Positions 1 to 12,465 of a stretch of DNA of 64,000 bases are shown here, piece after piece (position 1 is the first letter of the stretch; every line of letters starts with the position of its first letter). Position numbers and translations under genes: made by a program. The stretch is taken from contig JAJEKV010000034.1 of assembly GCA_021234155.1 (NCBI GenBank), positions 11,496,697-11,560,696 on the forward strand, in the 5' to 3' direction. This DNA comes from Isoetes taiwanensis. Lineage: Eukaryota > Streptophyta > Lycopodiopsida > Isoetales > Isoetaceae. The notes beneath the pieces are model-generated. The model worked only from the letters and a program-made list of their open reading frames with translations. It made no database searches and was not told the origin of the DNA.

Positions 1-3000
1 CCAAAGAAATGAGAATTCCTACTTTTGAAATTTCGGATTTAGAGCAGGTAATTATTTTGTGTAATCAGTTGCAGCGGCAGAACGATCAAGTAATAATGAC
101 CGGTCGCTCCGTTCTTTCAGAGCTGCTTGGTTACAGGATCGATCACGAAAGTGGTGGATTGTATATTGGCACTGAAGTCCTACCACGAATGGAGACAAAC
201 TGGTGGATTAGGGGTTTGGAAATATGCAGCTCTTATGAAGTCTCCATGTCAGGGAAGCGTAAATGCAGCTAAAGCAGCCTTTACTTCGTCCATCAGTGGA
301 ATGAACCCTGGCGATTTGGCTACCAGGAAATGTAGCCAGCCTTGGAAGAGAAGAATACTTACAGATGTAGGGCCTGCTTGTCAAGCTCAACTACCCCTCT
401 GTGACGAGCCTGCTGGCCTTATTGGCTACAAGTTTGGAGGTTCTGATTGTCAGACCAATACCAGGCACTGGGAATCTGGGGCCATCCACCATGATGTAGA
501 AAACTTCCCTTGTGAATTGTCCATCTCAGGTTCGTCCAGACATGGTCCTGCACGTTTTAGGACCTTATGTGCATCGACAAATGGGTTTGAATGTTTACAT
601 TGCAGATTCAACCTCTAGTCTGATTCATGATGTTTGCATAAGACTGCGGGACTTATTCCAATTGAAGCCAAGGCCTATGCAAGATCTTCCAATCCTAGAA
701 AATCAAGGGACACTCAGCAACATAGATGTAACTGCAACTTTTCACTCTAGTTATGCTCTCCTAAGAGGCTTTGGATTCATGGGTAAATAATTACAAATGC
801 AGGCTTCTATTCAGTCTCTTTCGAGCCTTGTCCGCACAATTGTGGAGAGCAAGCAGTCCAATGAACTTCCCTCGGTGAGATACATCTATCATTTTCTAAA
901 TCGTAATAAATATACAATATGACACAGTCATGGGAACATGTTTAAGCTTGTCTTATGCAGACGATTGACATCATTATTAAGAGAATCATAGAGGAATTTC
1001 AAGGCCGCCTTTTATCGCAAGTAGAACAGCCAAGAAAGGTGTTCTAATCTCTTTTTTCCCTTTCATTTGTTTAATTTTCTTTGTCTTTAATGTGCACATT
1101 GATTGACAAGTCTATCTTTAGGGGACACCATCGAAAACAACACATAACCAAGAAGGCAAACTTCTAAAGTTGAACGAGGTTAAGGCCTTGTTTGCTTATG
1201 CGGGAAACGAAGTTGAGGTATTGTTTCTGACCTAAATGCTCTTCTTTTTGACTTTACATCAAATGAGCATGACGATCATTGTTTATTGCAACTATGATGT
1301 GTATTAGGGTCTGAGGCATGGATTTGAAAACACAAGACAAGAAGTTTTGAATATGAAATTTCAATTGCAGAAGGAGTTTGTAACTTTCGGTATGTGCTTT
1401 TACTCATGCCATATTACATATTTAGAATTTCGTTAGATTGGCTGTCAAATAACGCGGAGTTCTGCAAAGATAGATTTGAATGCAAAATTATGTCTGTTTG
1501 TTTTCCAGCATCTTAACATGCAACCATGAAAGATTTCTGCCATTTCATCAGTTAAACAAGTGGCATTGTGTCTACTTATCTTGCCCTTCCTTACTAGATC
1601 CTCTCCATGTTACCAGCTATAATCAAAGCTTACTAAAAGATATTTGAGAGCCCACCATGATGAGGATGGTGTTTTACCACGTCTTGTTTTCTTTTGGTAG
1701 TATACTATTATAGCTGTGATGGCAATCTAGGCTTATGACGCCAACAGAAAAAAGAGAGAGAACACGAAAAATCAAGAAAGAAGAATTACAAACTTGGAGG
1801 AATAGAACCAGGTTTAGTTTAGTCCTAAGGCTATTTTTTGAATTTCTAACCAAGTTATCTGCTTGAATGCTTCATCTCTTGAAAAATGTGTTAGTTTGAT
1901 ATTAAAGATTTGTTGGTGATTGTAGAAAAACAACTATCTGGTATAGTTACTGCCGCAGCAGGATACCATAAGGTCCTTGCAGAGAATCGGAAACTGTATA
2001 ATGAGGTTCAAGATTTGAAAGGTACCACAATGGTTTCTTTTATCTGCATTTTCCTCTTCTGGACAAGTGCATACTTTTATGTGAAATCTAAACAATATCT
2101 TTTGTGTTATCAGGCAACATAAGGGTATATTGTCGTGTGAGGCCATTTCTCCCTGGGCAAGCTGAAGAGCAAAGCACAGTGGACTTCATAGGAGAAAATG
2201 GAGAAATGATGATTGTTAACCCAAACAAGCAAGGAAAAGATGCACGAAAGACTTTCACCTTCAATAAAGTGTTTGGGATATCTGCATCCCAGGGTAATTT
2301 AATGTTCTAGTTGCAGAATTTCATTTTATTGCCTATTAAAAGTACTTCTGTTCTCATTTGGCCATGTACTAGTCATTAGATAGTTGGAAATGTTGCTTCA
2401 GAAGTATTTCAGATGAGCTATATGAATGGATGAAGTGAATACATTTTAAGGCTGTGAAGAGCGCTATTTTTGTTCATATAAACATCGTCCACTGTTTGGT
2501 TCAGCATTGGTTCTGGCTAGGCATGCATGGCTTTCTTACAATTGATGCAAGATTATAATACTTTCTTTTCTTCTAGTCTGGGCTAAATGTTTTTTCTTTA
2601 TGATGGGACAAGCTAATAACGTTTATATGTGTAAAATCAGAATCTGTGTTTTTGGACACGCAGCCATTAATTCGTTCCGTGCTTGATGGCTACAATGTAT
2701 GCATTTTTGCATATGGTCAGACTGGATCTGGCAAGACATATACAATGGTAGTATTTCCTTCTCAGAGTTGAGGATTGTCAGTATCTGCACCTTTAAGATT
2801 TTTTAAAAGGCTTAGATGTTTCTTGCAGACTGGTCCGGATGTAGGATGCGAAGAATCACGTGGTGTTAATTATAGGGCTTTGAATGACCTATTCCAAATG
2901 TCTCACAAAAGGAAAGATGAAGTGAAATATGAAATTAAGGTGCAGATGCTAGAGATATATAATGAACTTCTTCGTGATCTATTGGCAATAGATGGGGGCA

Positions 3001-5516
3001 ATAAAAAATATCCTTTATGGCAGTTTTAAGTGTTGTTAAGAGAAGATAGCTGGTAGTTCTATATTTTGAAATTGTTACTTTGACTTTCACAAGCTTGAGA
3101 TCCGCAACAGCTCTCAGCAGAATGGAATAAATGTCCCGGATGCCACAATGCTGCCCGTAATATCAACTAGTGATGTCTTAGAATTGATGGATATGGGACA
3201 CAAGAATCGTTCAGTTTCTTCAACTGCTCTCAATGAACGCAGTAGCAGATCACATAGGTGCCTTGCCATTCAACCTGCTACTGTGTTTTATATAACTATG
3301 TTATGGATCTTACTGACTGTGTTTGTTCTTTCAGTGTGCTGACAGTTCATGTTCAAGGGGTAGACCTTGTATCAGGTGCAATATTACGTGGATGTTTACA
3401 CCTGGTTGACCTTGCGGGTAGTGAAAGGGTGGACAAGTCTGAAGTTACTGGAAACCGGCTTAAGGAGGCTCAGTTTATTAATAAATCTCTTTCAGCTCTT
3501 GGAGATGTCATTTCTGCCCTCAGCCAGAAAAGTGCACATGTTCCCTACCGCAATAGCAAACTTACACAATTGCTTCAGGATGCACTAGGTAGGCCATACA
3601 CCTAACATAATCATAACATATTTCTGAAGATGTATTGACTTCCCCTTATGCAGGTGGGCAAGCAAAAGCACTTATGTTTGTCCATATAAGCCCGGACATT
3701 GACTCTTATAGTGAAACTTTAAGCACACTAAAATTTGCTGAGAGAGTGGCTTCAGTGGAGCTTGGAGCTGCCCGTTCTAACAGGGAAACTGGAGAATTAC
3801 GAGAGCTTAAAGAGCAGGTTCCAATCTGACACCACTGGTTCTGTCTTGCATTCCCATTGTCTCTATTTCTTGTTTGTTAGAAATTTGTTCTTCAAATGGT
3901 ATATTGATCACTGCAAGAAGGGCATGTAGTTCATGTCATTTGGCAAGCATTAGATTTTGTGTCTCTTTCTGATCATTTATGACATTGTAAAATTAGGTAA
4001 AATGCAGTGTTTCAATCTTATTTCTTATATTGTTTATGCAAGAAGGCATCAGTAGTGACAAGACATTTGTGTTATTGGATATTGTTCAGGTATCTGCGTT
4101 GAAGGAAGCTCTAAGCAAGAAAGAGAGTGAAATAGAAAGATTTCAAAGTATAAGATACTCACAGAATGGTACTGTCGACATCTTTAACATGGAAAAAATA
4201 AGAAGATCCATGCGGCAGCAAGTTATTGACAATCAAGAACAAGAAATGAGAAAGCTTGATGATGAGGTAATGTCCTACTATCTCTGAAAGTTGACATCCC
4301 ATATTGTTTGGTAAGAAATCCTTAATAAGAGTAAATGTTGTTATCAGGTGATTGGGGGTTGCCTCAATAACATGAATCTAGTACACACACATTCTATTGG
4401 AGGAATGGTTGATGCTTTTGAAGCCCAAACACCAGTATCAGAAGGGAAAAGATTGATTCCAAAAGAAAGCTTAGACAGAAATAGCAGTTCCAGATCAAAA
4501 AATGGATCTTCAAGTTCTAGGAGGATGTCCTTAGGCTTCGAGATTTCATCGACAAAAACTCATCACTTGATGCATCAAAAACAAAGTCTTAGTCCAGTGA
4601 ATGGTTCTCCATCTATTGCAAGCGATTCTGGGTCGAGCGTTCTTGTCACAGAATCGCTCGATTCTGACGTTTTTAGTGATATTACAAACATGGAAGCCGA
4701 AAATGGGATGCCATTAATGTTGTCTTCACTCAACTTTGCTGTTTCACCTAATGTGAAAGGCTCGGGACGAAGCAAAGCTGTTGCGCAGAGCATGGACGTG
4801 AGCAAAAAAGCTTCGAGTAAAGGGGTTTCCTCGTTGGTTAAAAGGCTCAAGTCTAGTGCTGTTGACGCACTTGCAGGCACAAAAACTACTGCGAGAACGT
4901 CATATCTCAGGTCCGATAAGCGTTTGGAGGCAAGTAAAGTCAAGAATGCTGTGATGCAATTTGACAGTGGCAGCGAAAGGTTAAGTGACATCTCTGATAA
5001 AGATGATAGGAGATCGTCATTGTCAAGAAAAACTGACACATCCAACACAAGGACCCCTTCAGTGCGAAGATCTCAATATTCAAATCAGTTACGGTAGGTG
5101 CCCCTTGATTTTTTTATGCCCTAGATTCTAAATGCCATTTAACTCGATTGTTGTGTTGGCTTAGGACTCCGATGCATACTTATACTCCAAGGCCAAACGA
5201 TCCGAAACCGCTCTATAGTGGTGGCAGTCAATCCTCAGTGAAGCGCTATTCTGCTCTTGGTTCGGCCACAGAATGCTCTAGTGTGAAGAGACCATCCGCT
5301 GGCAGGAGGTCATCGATGGAACCTCCAAGGATTGCAAGTCAGTAAATTTATTTTTCACAGTTCAGACCTACTTCCATGCTATTTCTATTATTTTGGATTT
5401 TCTGATGGCTTTCAATTTCTGTTTCACTAGCTTTGTCAAACCCAGGATCTAGTACAAAACCGGCCTCAGCACGGCATTTGTTTGCTGCCCAAAGTGGCAA
5501 CGCTGGAAGGTTATAG
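1..5516 (+). CDS. Kinesin-14 motor protein with N-terminal CH domain (5' part outside window)
   Basis: Microtubule motor of the plant kinesin-14 class, expected to be minus-end directed and cytoskeletal. Exons I can join in frame: 1-47, 121-?, 803-874, 961-1038, 1122-1217, 1308-1389, 1926-2021, 2114-2293, 2641-2747, 2829-3007, 3091-3257, 3335-3588, 3654-3817, 4090-4266, 4348-5093, 5165-5337, 5431-5516 (stop TAG 5514-5516). The first two exons carry the end of a calponin-homology domain (FEISDLEQ, then ALKSYHEW). A coiled-coil-like stretch follows at 803-2021. The motor shows [10 protein letters not shown]-loop GQTGSGKT, switch I NERSSRSH, switch II DLAGSER, and [10 protein letters not shown]. 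The long 3' exons encode a Ser/Arg-rich tail. The reading between about 240 and 800 is unresolved: two overlapping frames, no convincing splice pair. One junction, 3007/3091, does not close in frame by one base (see the intron entry). Family assignment is secure; the exact paralogue is not. Confidence 0.93.
3008..3090 (+). other. Candidate U12-type AT-AC intron in the kinesin motor
   Basis: The intron begins ATATCCTTT, an exact match to the minor-spliceosome (U12) 5' splice site. It ends TTTCAC, with a branch-like TACTTTGAC at about 3076-3084. No GT-AG pair joins the flanking exons, which are fixed by conserved kinesin sequence (YNELLRDLL before, LEIRNSS after). The junction is one base out of frame within an A6 run, so either that run is miscounted or a neighbouring site is used. 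Confidence 0.6.
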
Positions 5517-8500
5517 TTCATGGTAAAACACTATGTTTATTCATTACCCCTGAAAATAAGATAACATCTGTTTACTGAAAACACTGTAATAACCTACCTG
5601 TGCAGGGAAGCCATGGAAAGTATACCATATATGAGTTTGATATTCTCATACTGATATATATATGCACAGACATATGTAGACATATTTCCGGAAAGAATAT
5701 CAAGCATGTGGAACGCGAAATCTCCATCGGATCACCCATTGTATATTTGCCATATTTCTGTGCATCATAAAAGTTGCAGGAGAGCTGATTTGCTAATCTT
5801 GCTTCCGATGAACTATACCAATTATATTCTCTGATAGGAGAATATTATTGGATAGAGAGTGTAGAAAAAAGAATGGTTATTCTTGATTGCTCCATTGAGA
5901 AGCAAGAAGAATGCAGGTGGATTCATCGCATTGCATAGCTATTTATTTGTATTGAATGGTAATAATGCAGCCTACTCAGTGAATCCTACAGGTTTGCTCT
6001 CAAAATTTCTGTTTGATAGCAGGAAAAGAACAAAATGTAGTTCTTAACCAAGCACAAATTCATCTTCAAGCATGCATGCACATGCATTCTGGTAAATACT
6101 CCTATTTTGGGAGTGATCAGGTTTAATGCCCCTGTTGATACATTTTGTTATGTAGCTCTTTGTCACGACTATAAAAGTTTCCTAAATTTAGAAGCATTAA
6201 GTTCAATCATTTAGAAGCCAATGTAAGTACATCTTTATACACATGTAACATCTTTATACATCTGAGAATATTCCATGTGAGATGAAATTTGAGCTACAAA
6301 ATACACAAAAAAAAAAAAGAAAAAAGAAAAAAAGAAAAAACTAAGTTTCGTCTTAACAATACTTAATGGTCTAAAATGACCATATAGTTAGTTCAAGAAA
6401 AGAACTTTGAGTATTGAATTAAGAAAACCAATTGAAGAACTAGTTTGAACTTGAATATTTCCACATAGAGCATTAAAATTGAGTCACCGCCAACACACTT
6501 TCCAGTCCCTTCCATCTCCATTTGAATGCTGTTGTGGAAAGGCAAGCTAAGAAAGAAAACTAAATACAATCATGTCATGCCAAATATTGAAAATAAAAGA
6601 TCCCCAACAAATTCAGTCCCTGCACTATCCTAGCCTAACAAAAACAAAATTTGGGCCACAATAGATCATGTCCATGTAGTATAAATAGTATTCCAGCCAC
6701 AACAGACCCCTATGCACAACAAAATAGAAGGTAATAGTACCAACACCAAGTTTGCCATTACTGTGTAACGATACAACAACGTACAACATATATGCCGGCA
6801 GTATAAGCTTGCCAGCATTCTAACCTAAACAAATGAAATAAGAACAAAGAAGTACAATCGCGAGACATTAATGGTATAATCATCCACATTCGAAGGAAAT
6901 TATTCAACATTCTACCCACAAGAGAAGGCGGCTAAAGCTGTTTGCATAATCACCATCATTTAATGATGCCTTCATCTCACTCTCTGAGTGGGCATGATTT
7001 CTATACCTGCATCTTCTCTTCCTGATTAACTCCTTACCAGAACCATAGATTACGCAAGCTACATCCTTAGCACAAGCCAAATGTGGACTGAAAGAAATTC
7101 TCCAACCAGTGTGTACACGATTTTTTTTTTTTTTTATATAAGCAAAGTTGCTTGGAACCTCCCAAAGTTGCTTGGAATCACCCAAGGTTCTACTTCTTGG
7201 ACTGTCATCCCAGGACCTTATAGCAAAGGGTGCTTAGAAAGCCAGTATAGCATGTAGTGGACATCACCCACTGAGCAATGGGGCAATACTTGCGGCAGCT
7301 CTATGATCCTCAGGATGCATGAGTAGCAATACCCCCGCAGGAAGGCCCGTCGCTGAAAATCACAGGCGCAGATATTGTCCAAGGTTTACAATGTCTCGGA
7401 AAACTGGCATACTCGGATGGTATGCAGCCAGAGTTGTTCAAGTGGGCAGGGCCATCCATAGTACAGTCCTAATTGTCTTGTTCAACAGACGTTCTAGAAA
7501 TGTTCCTCCCGTATTAGACCACCAGCAGAGTTGTTCCCATCTATAAGACAGGTGACCTGCGTTGCCCCGCCAATTGCGGACAATCATGATTAGTTCAGTG
7601 TGTGCAAAACTGCTAGCTGGGATTCTAGAGCAGTAGTTGACGAGCTTGACAGAGGCAGTAGAAGTATGAGCCCTCATGTATACAGGATTCAGGCGATTGG
7701 CACAGGTGCACACCGTCTCCGAATTGAGACAAGTAGATGGATTTTGTTAGCTGCGCCAGGATAGGGTTTTTTAATGCTGTCAAGAGGGAGCCTTTAAAGG
7801 TGAGTGCCACACTCTGCAGAGCTATCCAGTATATGAACAAATCCAGAGCTACGCTGAGTTAGTCAAGCCTCCCCATCCACTACATGTGCTATTGAACACG
7901 GCTTTAGTACAGATGCTGGGATCATACCTTTAGGATCTCATGGATACACAGGCTCAGCTATGGCAACGGGCACTCACCTGACACGTATATATATTTCATG
8001 ATATACGTTTGTACGGTTTGTCAGCATCCTGCCATGGTTTTTCCCTCGAAAACCCTTCAGGATGGTTTTTTTTTTTTTAATCTGGAAAGTAAAAAGTCCG
8101 TTGGGCGGATTGGTCTCCGTGGACGACAAAATCCATTTAACACAATTCAATTCAATTCAATTTAGTTCTTCCTAATGCTATCAATAGGCTTAACTCCCTC
8201 CCTAGGACCATAGATTATGCAAGTTATATCCTTAGCACAAGCCAAATGTAGACTTAAAGAAATTCTCCAAGCAGCGTATACATCATTCTTTTATCGCTTA
8301 TAATCACCCAAGACATTGAGAAATTAGACCGGGTTTAACTGTCCATATACCTCGTAGTTTTAAAGTGAAGTACCATTGCAATCAAATTCTTATGGTCAAG
8401 GACAACATTTCGTTTTAGCTCCCTAGCCCATACATTGCATAAATAAGACAGTGCAACTTTGTCCTTCAAAAACTTAAACAACATACATCCAATTAGTTTA

Positions 8501-9214
8501 GCATATTTCCACCTAAGAGATTTCGTAATTAATTTGTTAACAGTTAAAATTGCATCCATCCATCCAATGCCCTGGGCCTTCCAAAGATGGTCCATCGGCC
8601 ACGATTACAAAAGTGAGGCCCAAAAACTCCCCTCCAAAAGCGCTCCTAATTGTAGCCACCTAAGAATAACAATCGCGGCTAGGTAGCGGATTGGCTTCCA
8701 TGTGATTACGTAAAAAGTGATGTAGCTACTGTATTCATGATGTGATAGTGAATAAATCGACGTCCTCAATAAAAAAAAAGCATACTTGTAGATATAGAAT
8801 CATTAATGGGACATAATTCTTAGTGAAGCATTTAAGCACTTGACAATCTTAACATCATGTCACACCCTTCTTCGTGGCATTACACGTGATAAAGGACCGT
8901 GAACGAAGTCCTTCATTGCAATTATTGAGAAATATTTATATGGAACAAGGATGATTTTCATAGAAGCATGGGTCTTTTCAATTCCAGGATCATGTCCATG
9001 CAGGCTAAAGTTGGAATTAACTGCGATGAACAAAGACAAACCAAAATTGCATAATGCACGTGGCCATCTTCAAGACAAACTAGCAACATTCTTTTGAAAT
9101 ATATACAGGTGATGTCACAGTACAAATGTATGAAACTCGCTTTTGCATTTGAAAACTGCACAAGCTCAGGTGTTATCCCAAGGCGACCTTTGTTGCAATG
9201 ACATGTACTATTGC
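5517..9214. other. Kinesin 3' UTR and intergenic DNA, no gene recognised
   Basis: The first few hundred bases are likely 3' UTR. There is an A-rich stretch at about 6300-6342 and a poly-T run near 7122-7135. A 78-bp segment is duplicated (7040-7117 and 8205-8282, about 85% alike by eye). Several open frames of 60-95 codons occur on both strands (for example 8335-8595 on -), but none shows a family motif or splice continuity. Confidence 0.5.
7040..8282. repeat. Diverged local duplication (7040-7117 and 8205-8282)
   Basis: Both copies share the core ATCCTTAGCACAAGCCAAAT and then GAAATTCTCCAA in the same orientation, about 1.16 kb apart. The sequence between them is not repeated. The origin is unknown; an old transposon or a processed gene piece is possible. 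Confidence 0.55.
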
Positions 9215-9219
9215 ATTGC

Positions 9220-9963
9220 TGATACAGAGCAGCTCGGGGGCGTGGTTCAAGCCAGCAAGGGTTAATGGCAAGGGGTGTATGGGAACCATTAGAGAAAACA
9301 TATTTTGTTAAAAATCCTAACTCGGCTGATAACGGGCTGTCGAAAATGTTGGATCAAAAAGTGGCACAGAAGCAACGAAGACTGCCGGATTTGCTGAAAT
9401 GCTGCCGGATCTGCTAAAGCCACGCCAAATCTTTCCTATCTTAAGCCGATTTGCCTTTATCTATCAGCCTTTGTCTATTTCCAGCCGAAAAAGGGAGCAC
9501 CTAAGCTATTCCGGATGATTTCCCTTTTTCGTGATTGCCTTTGTTTCTATTTTTAAAGAAGCTATTATCAGTAAGAAAAACAATCCGGAAGCCTGCCTTT
9601 TGTTTGTATAAATAAGCGAGGAAGCTAGTCCCTAAGTAATCGATCCAGCCTTGCTAATCTGTTACTTCTAAAGCTTCCGACTTAGCCCTGCTATTTGCCT
9701 TTGGCCCTGCTCTGAATTACTGCCATACCAGCCATAACCCTTGCCAGTAACGCCTTGCTGCTTTAAGAGAAGATTCTTGAAGGTGACAGGATAACGACTT
9801 CCTGTGCATGCTTGAACCCGGTTGGGTGGATAAGGGAGCTCTTATCAAGTTGTTCTGGCTCTAAGCCGATTGTATAGTTTTGAATACTGAATTTATTTCC
9901 TTTTGTTTATCTGGTGGCTATCCGTTGAGGCTGTTCATTACTACAAACTCTTCAATTGTATCA
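9220..9963 (+). repeat. 5' LTR of gag-only element
   Basis: The LTR is 744 bp with TG...CA ends. A TATA-like TATAAATA at 9607-9614 is the likely core promoter for the genomic RNA; the same box recurs at 12010-12017 in the other LTR. Confidence 0.92.
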
Positions 9964-9965
9964 AG

Positions 9966-9977
9966 TGGTATCAGAGC
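9966..9977 (+). other. Primer binding site, initiator tRNA-Met
   Basis: TGGTATCAGAGC lies two bases after the LTR end. It is the standard plant PBS complementary to the 3' end of initiator methionine tRNA, which primes minus-strand DNA synthesis. Confidence 0.93.
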
Positions 9978-10004
9978 ATAGATTCTATTCCCATATCCCG
10001 TGCA

Positions 10005-11212
10005 ATGGCCAGCCGTTTTAATATCTCTGATCAGCAGTACCAGCAGGCACTAAGAACTGCGGATTTTATAGCCAAGCAAATTGCTAATCAAATTGCTTTG
10101 CCACCGCCTACATCTGAGCAAGATTATCAAACTAAGTTGGAGCAAATAGCCTTGCTTTACGGATTTTTACCTAGCAATTCCCAGCCTCCACCTCCTAATC
10201 AACCTCCACCTGTTAATCCGCTGCCGCCTGCGAATTCCCTGCCAAATTCTCCTAATCCAGTTAATGCTTCTGCCAGGATTAAATGGCTGCAGAAAGTGGA
10301 GGGCATGCCGACTTTATCAGGGGAAAAGAGGAGTCTCCATTCTTAGCTGCATGGGAAAGTTTTTTTGAACGAGTTGGAGCCACTGAGTTGCAGAAACTTC
10401 AGGCAATGGATACATATCTTACCGACGTAGCCCGAATTTGTTGGCAGGGAAGGAAGGGAATGGCCCCGATGATTAAAACATGGCAGGAATTTAAAAGAGC
10501 CTTCGAAAGCCATAACTTACCTGCAAGCTACTTTGTAGACCTTCGAAGGGAATGGGATATATTCACACAAGGAGAACGAGAATCTGTTTATCAGTACACA
10601 AGCAAATTCAACCATCTGTCGGTTCAAATGGAAGGTCTCAGTGATAAAGAGTTAACAAGGAAATATATTTCTGGGTTAAGGGATGAGTTGTATGCAGAGC
10701 TTAGGCTCATTGAACCTCAAACATTAGATGAAGCCGTACGGAAAGCCGAAGCTGCAGAAAGAAAATTTAACCCTAAGGGGGCAAAGTATGATATATGGGA
10801 AGGGTATCCCAAGGAAAATAATGGCAAGCGTGACACAGATAAGGCGAATAACAATGGAGCAAAAAGAGTTAGATTCAATGACGACCGTAGAGACTCGAAT
10901 AGCAGGAACAGAGGTGCAGAACAACGTATGACTCAGGAACGGGCAAATGCACCGGAAAGAGGTTGTTACATATGTGGTGGACCTCACTTCAAAGCTTCTT
11001 GCCCAAAAAGGCAGACACTTGCAGACAAGTCTCAAACTGAAGTTGAAGTTCCCAAGAGCAAGGAAGACAAGGGAAAAGTGTTAATGCATACTATTGCAGA
11101 AACATCTGACAGTTCTCATGGGAAAGTTGACAAAGTTGCTGACAAAGCTGCAGCCAGGGAGTTTGAAAGAAGCCGATTAACTATCGGTCATACTATCGGT
11201 CATTTATCTTAG
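10005..11212 (+). CDS. gag: Gag polyprotein of LTR retrotransposon, -1 frameshifted
   Basis: Structural capsid/nucleocapsid protein of the retrotransposon particle. The frame opens at ATG 10005 with a short helical N-terminus and a Pro/Asn-rich linker. It runs to a stop at 10346, while the main body continues in the -1 frame from about 10283 to the stop at 11212. The second frame carries the retrotransposon Gag core (AWESFFERVG ... LRREWDIFTQGERESVYQY) and then a zinc knuckle CYICGGPHFKASC, with C-x2-C-x3-H-x4-C spacing. The overlap contains a GGGGAAAA run but no canonical slippery heptamer in register. A simple indel is therefore more likely than programmed frameshifting. No pol follows; 11213-11600 is non-coding. 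Confidence 0.85.
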
Positions 11213-11623
11213 TTTGGTTTGAGTTTTTGTAGGTTATGCATAAATATTCGAATGTATGTGTTTTCTTTTGAATAAAATGAAATTTTTATTGCTTCCTAAT
11301 GGAAGGGAACTATCTTTCTTGTTGGAAAGGGATTTACTTTCTGTCCGAGTAGGGGTGGGAACCTACCCGGAATATCAGAAAGGGCTGGGGATGCCATGAC
11401 TGTTCAAGTGAGGGACGCCTACTTGAAGGATCAGCATGGAGATTTTTCTGTCCAAGTGCGGACCCTGCCTTGGAGGATCAGAAAAAGAACATTCCCAGGG
11501 AAAGGAGATTGGCCTTAAGAAGGGAAGGATCAATACATCTCTTTTCATAACAAAGGTTTTGATGGAATTTCTTTCAGGGTTATAGAGCGATCGAGGTCGA
11601 TCGACTGAAAGAAGGGAAGGACT

Positions 11624-12366
11624 TGATACAGAGCAGCTCGGGGGCGTGGTTCAAGCCAGCAAGGGTTAATGGCAAGGGGTGTATGGGAACCATTAGAGAA
11701 AACATATTTACTAAAAATCCTAACTCGGCTGATAACGGGCTGTCGAAAATGTTGGATCAAAAAGTGGCACAGAAGCAACGAAGACTGCCGGATTTGCTGA
11801 AACGCTGCCGGATCTGCTAAAGCCACGCCAAATCTTTCCTATCTTAAGCCGATTTGCCTTTATCTGCCAGCCTTTGTCTATTTCCAGCCGAAAAAGGGAG
11901 CGCCTAAGCTATTCCGGATGATTTCCCTTTTTCGTGATTGCCTTTGTTTCTATTTTTAAAGAAGCTATTATCAATAAGAAAAACAATCCGGAAGCCTGCC
12001 TTTTGTTTGTATAAATAAGCGAGCAAGCTAGTCCCTAAACAATCGATCCAGCCTTGCTAATCTGTTACTTCTAAAGCTTCCGACTTAGCCCTGCTATTTG
12101 CCTTTGGCCCTGCTCTGAATTACTGCCATACCAGCCATAACCCTTGCCAGTAACGCCTTGCTGCTTTAAGAGAAGATTCTTGAAGGTGACAGGATAACGA
12201 CTTCCTGTGCATGCTTGAACCCGGTTGGGTGGATAAGGGAGCTCTTATCAAGTTGTTCCGGCTCTAAGCCGATTGTATAGTTTTGAATACTGAATTTATT
12301 TCCTTTTGTTTATCTGGTGGCTATCCGTTGAGGCTGTTCATTACTACAAACTCTTCAATTGTATCA
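11624..12366 (+). repeat. 3' LTR of gag-only element (with upstream polypurine tract)
   Basis: The LTR is 743 bp and collinear with 9220-9963. The purine run GAAAGAAGGGAAGGA at about 11607-11621 sits just upstream and should prime plus-strand synthesis. Confidence 0.92.
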
Positions 12367-12465
12367 ATTGCTTACCTTCTATTTTGTTCTACTTCATACT
12401 TCACTGGTTGGACAATTGAATTGAACATATTGAGAACCCATGCAATTATAATTTATTCTTGTTTA

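Larger units (their letters stand above)
9220..12366 (+). mobile_element. Complete non-autonomous gag-only LTR retrotransposon
   Basis: The element has two near-identical LTRs (9220-9963 and 11624-12366), each starting TGATACA and ending GTATCA. A PBS follows the first LTR and a polypurine tract precedes the second. The 5-bp target duplication ATTGC lies at 9215-9219 and 12367-12371. The internal region of about 1.66 kb encodes only a Ty3/gypsy-type Gag. No protease, reverse transcriptase or integrase sequence is visible. Roughly a dozen LTR differences by eye suggest a fairly recent insertion. It must rely on enzymes from another element. Confidence 0.93.

Noticed and set aside
4575-5048. 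157-codon ORF opposite the kinesin tail exon
   Set aside because: Antisense shadow of the Ser/Arg-rich tail; no start context, splice signal or motif.
7190-8000. LINE reverse transcriptase fragment on -
   Set aside because: A poly-T run at 7122 suggested a reverse-strand poly(A) tail, but no RT motif could be found in any frame and no target duplication is visible.
10283-10346. Programmed -1 frameshift in gag
   Set aside because: GGGGAAAA is present but no X-XXY-YYZ heptamer is in register and no clear downstream pseudoknot was seen.
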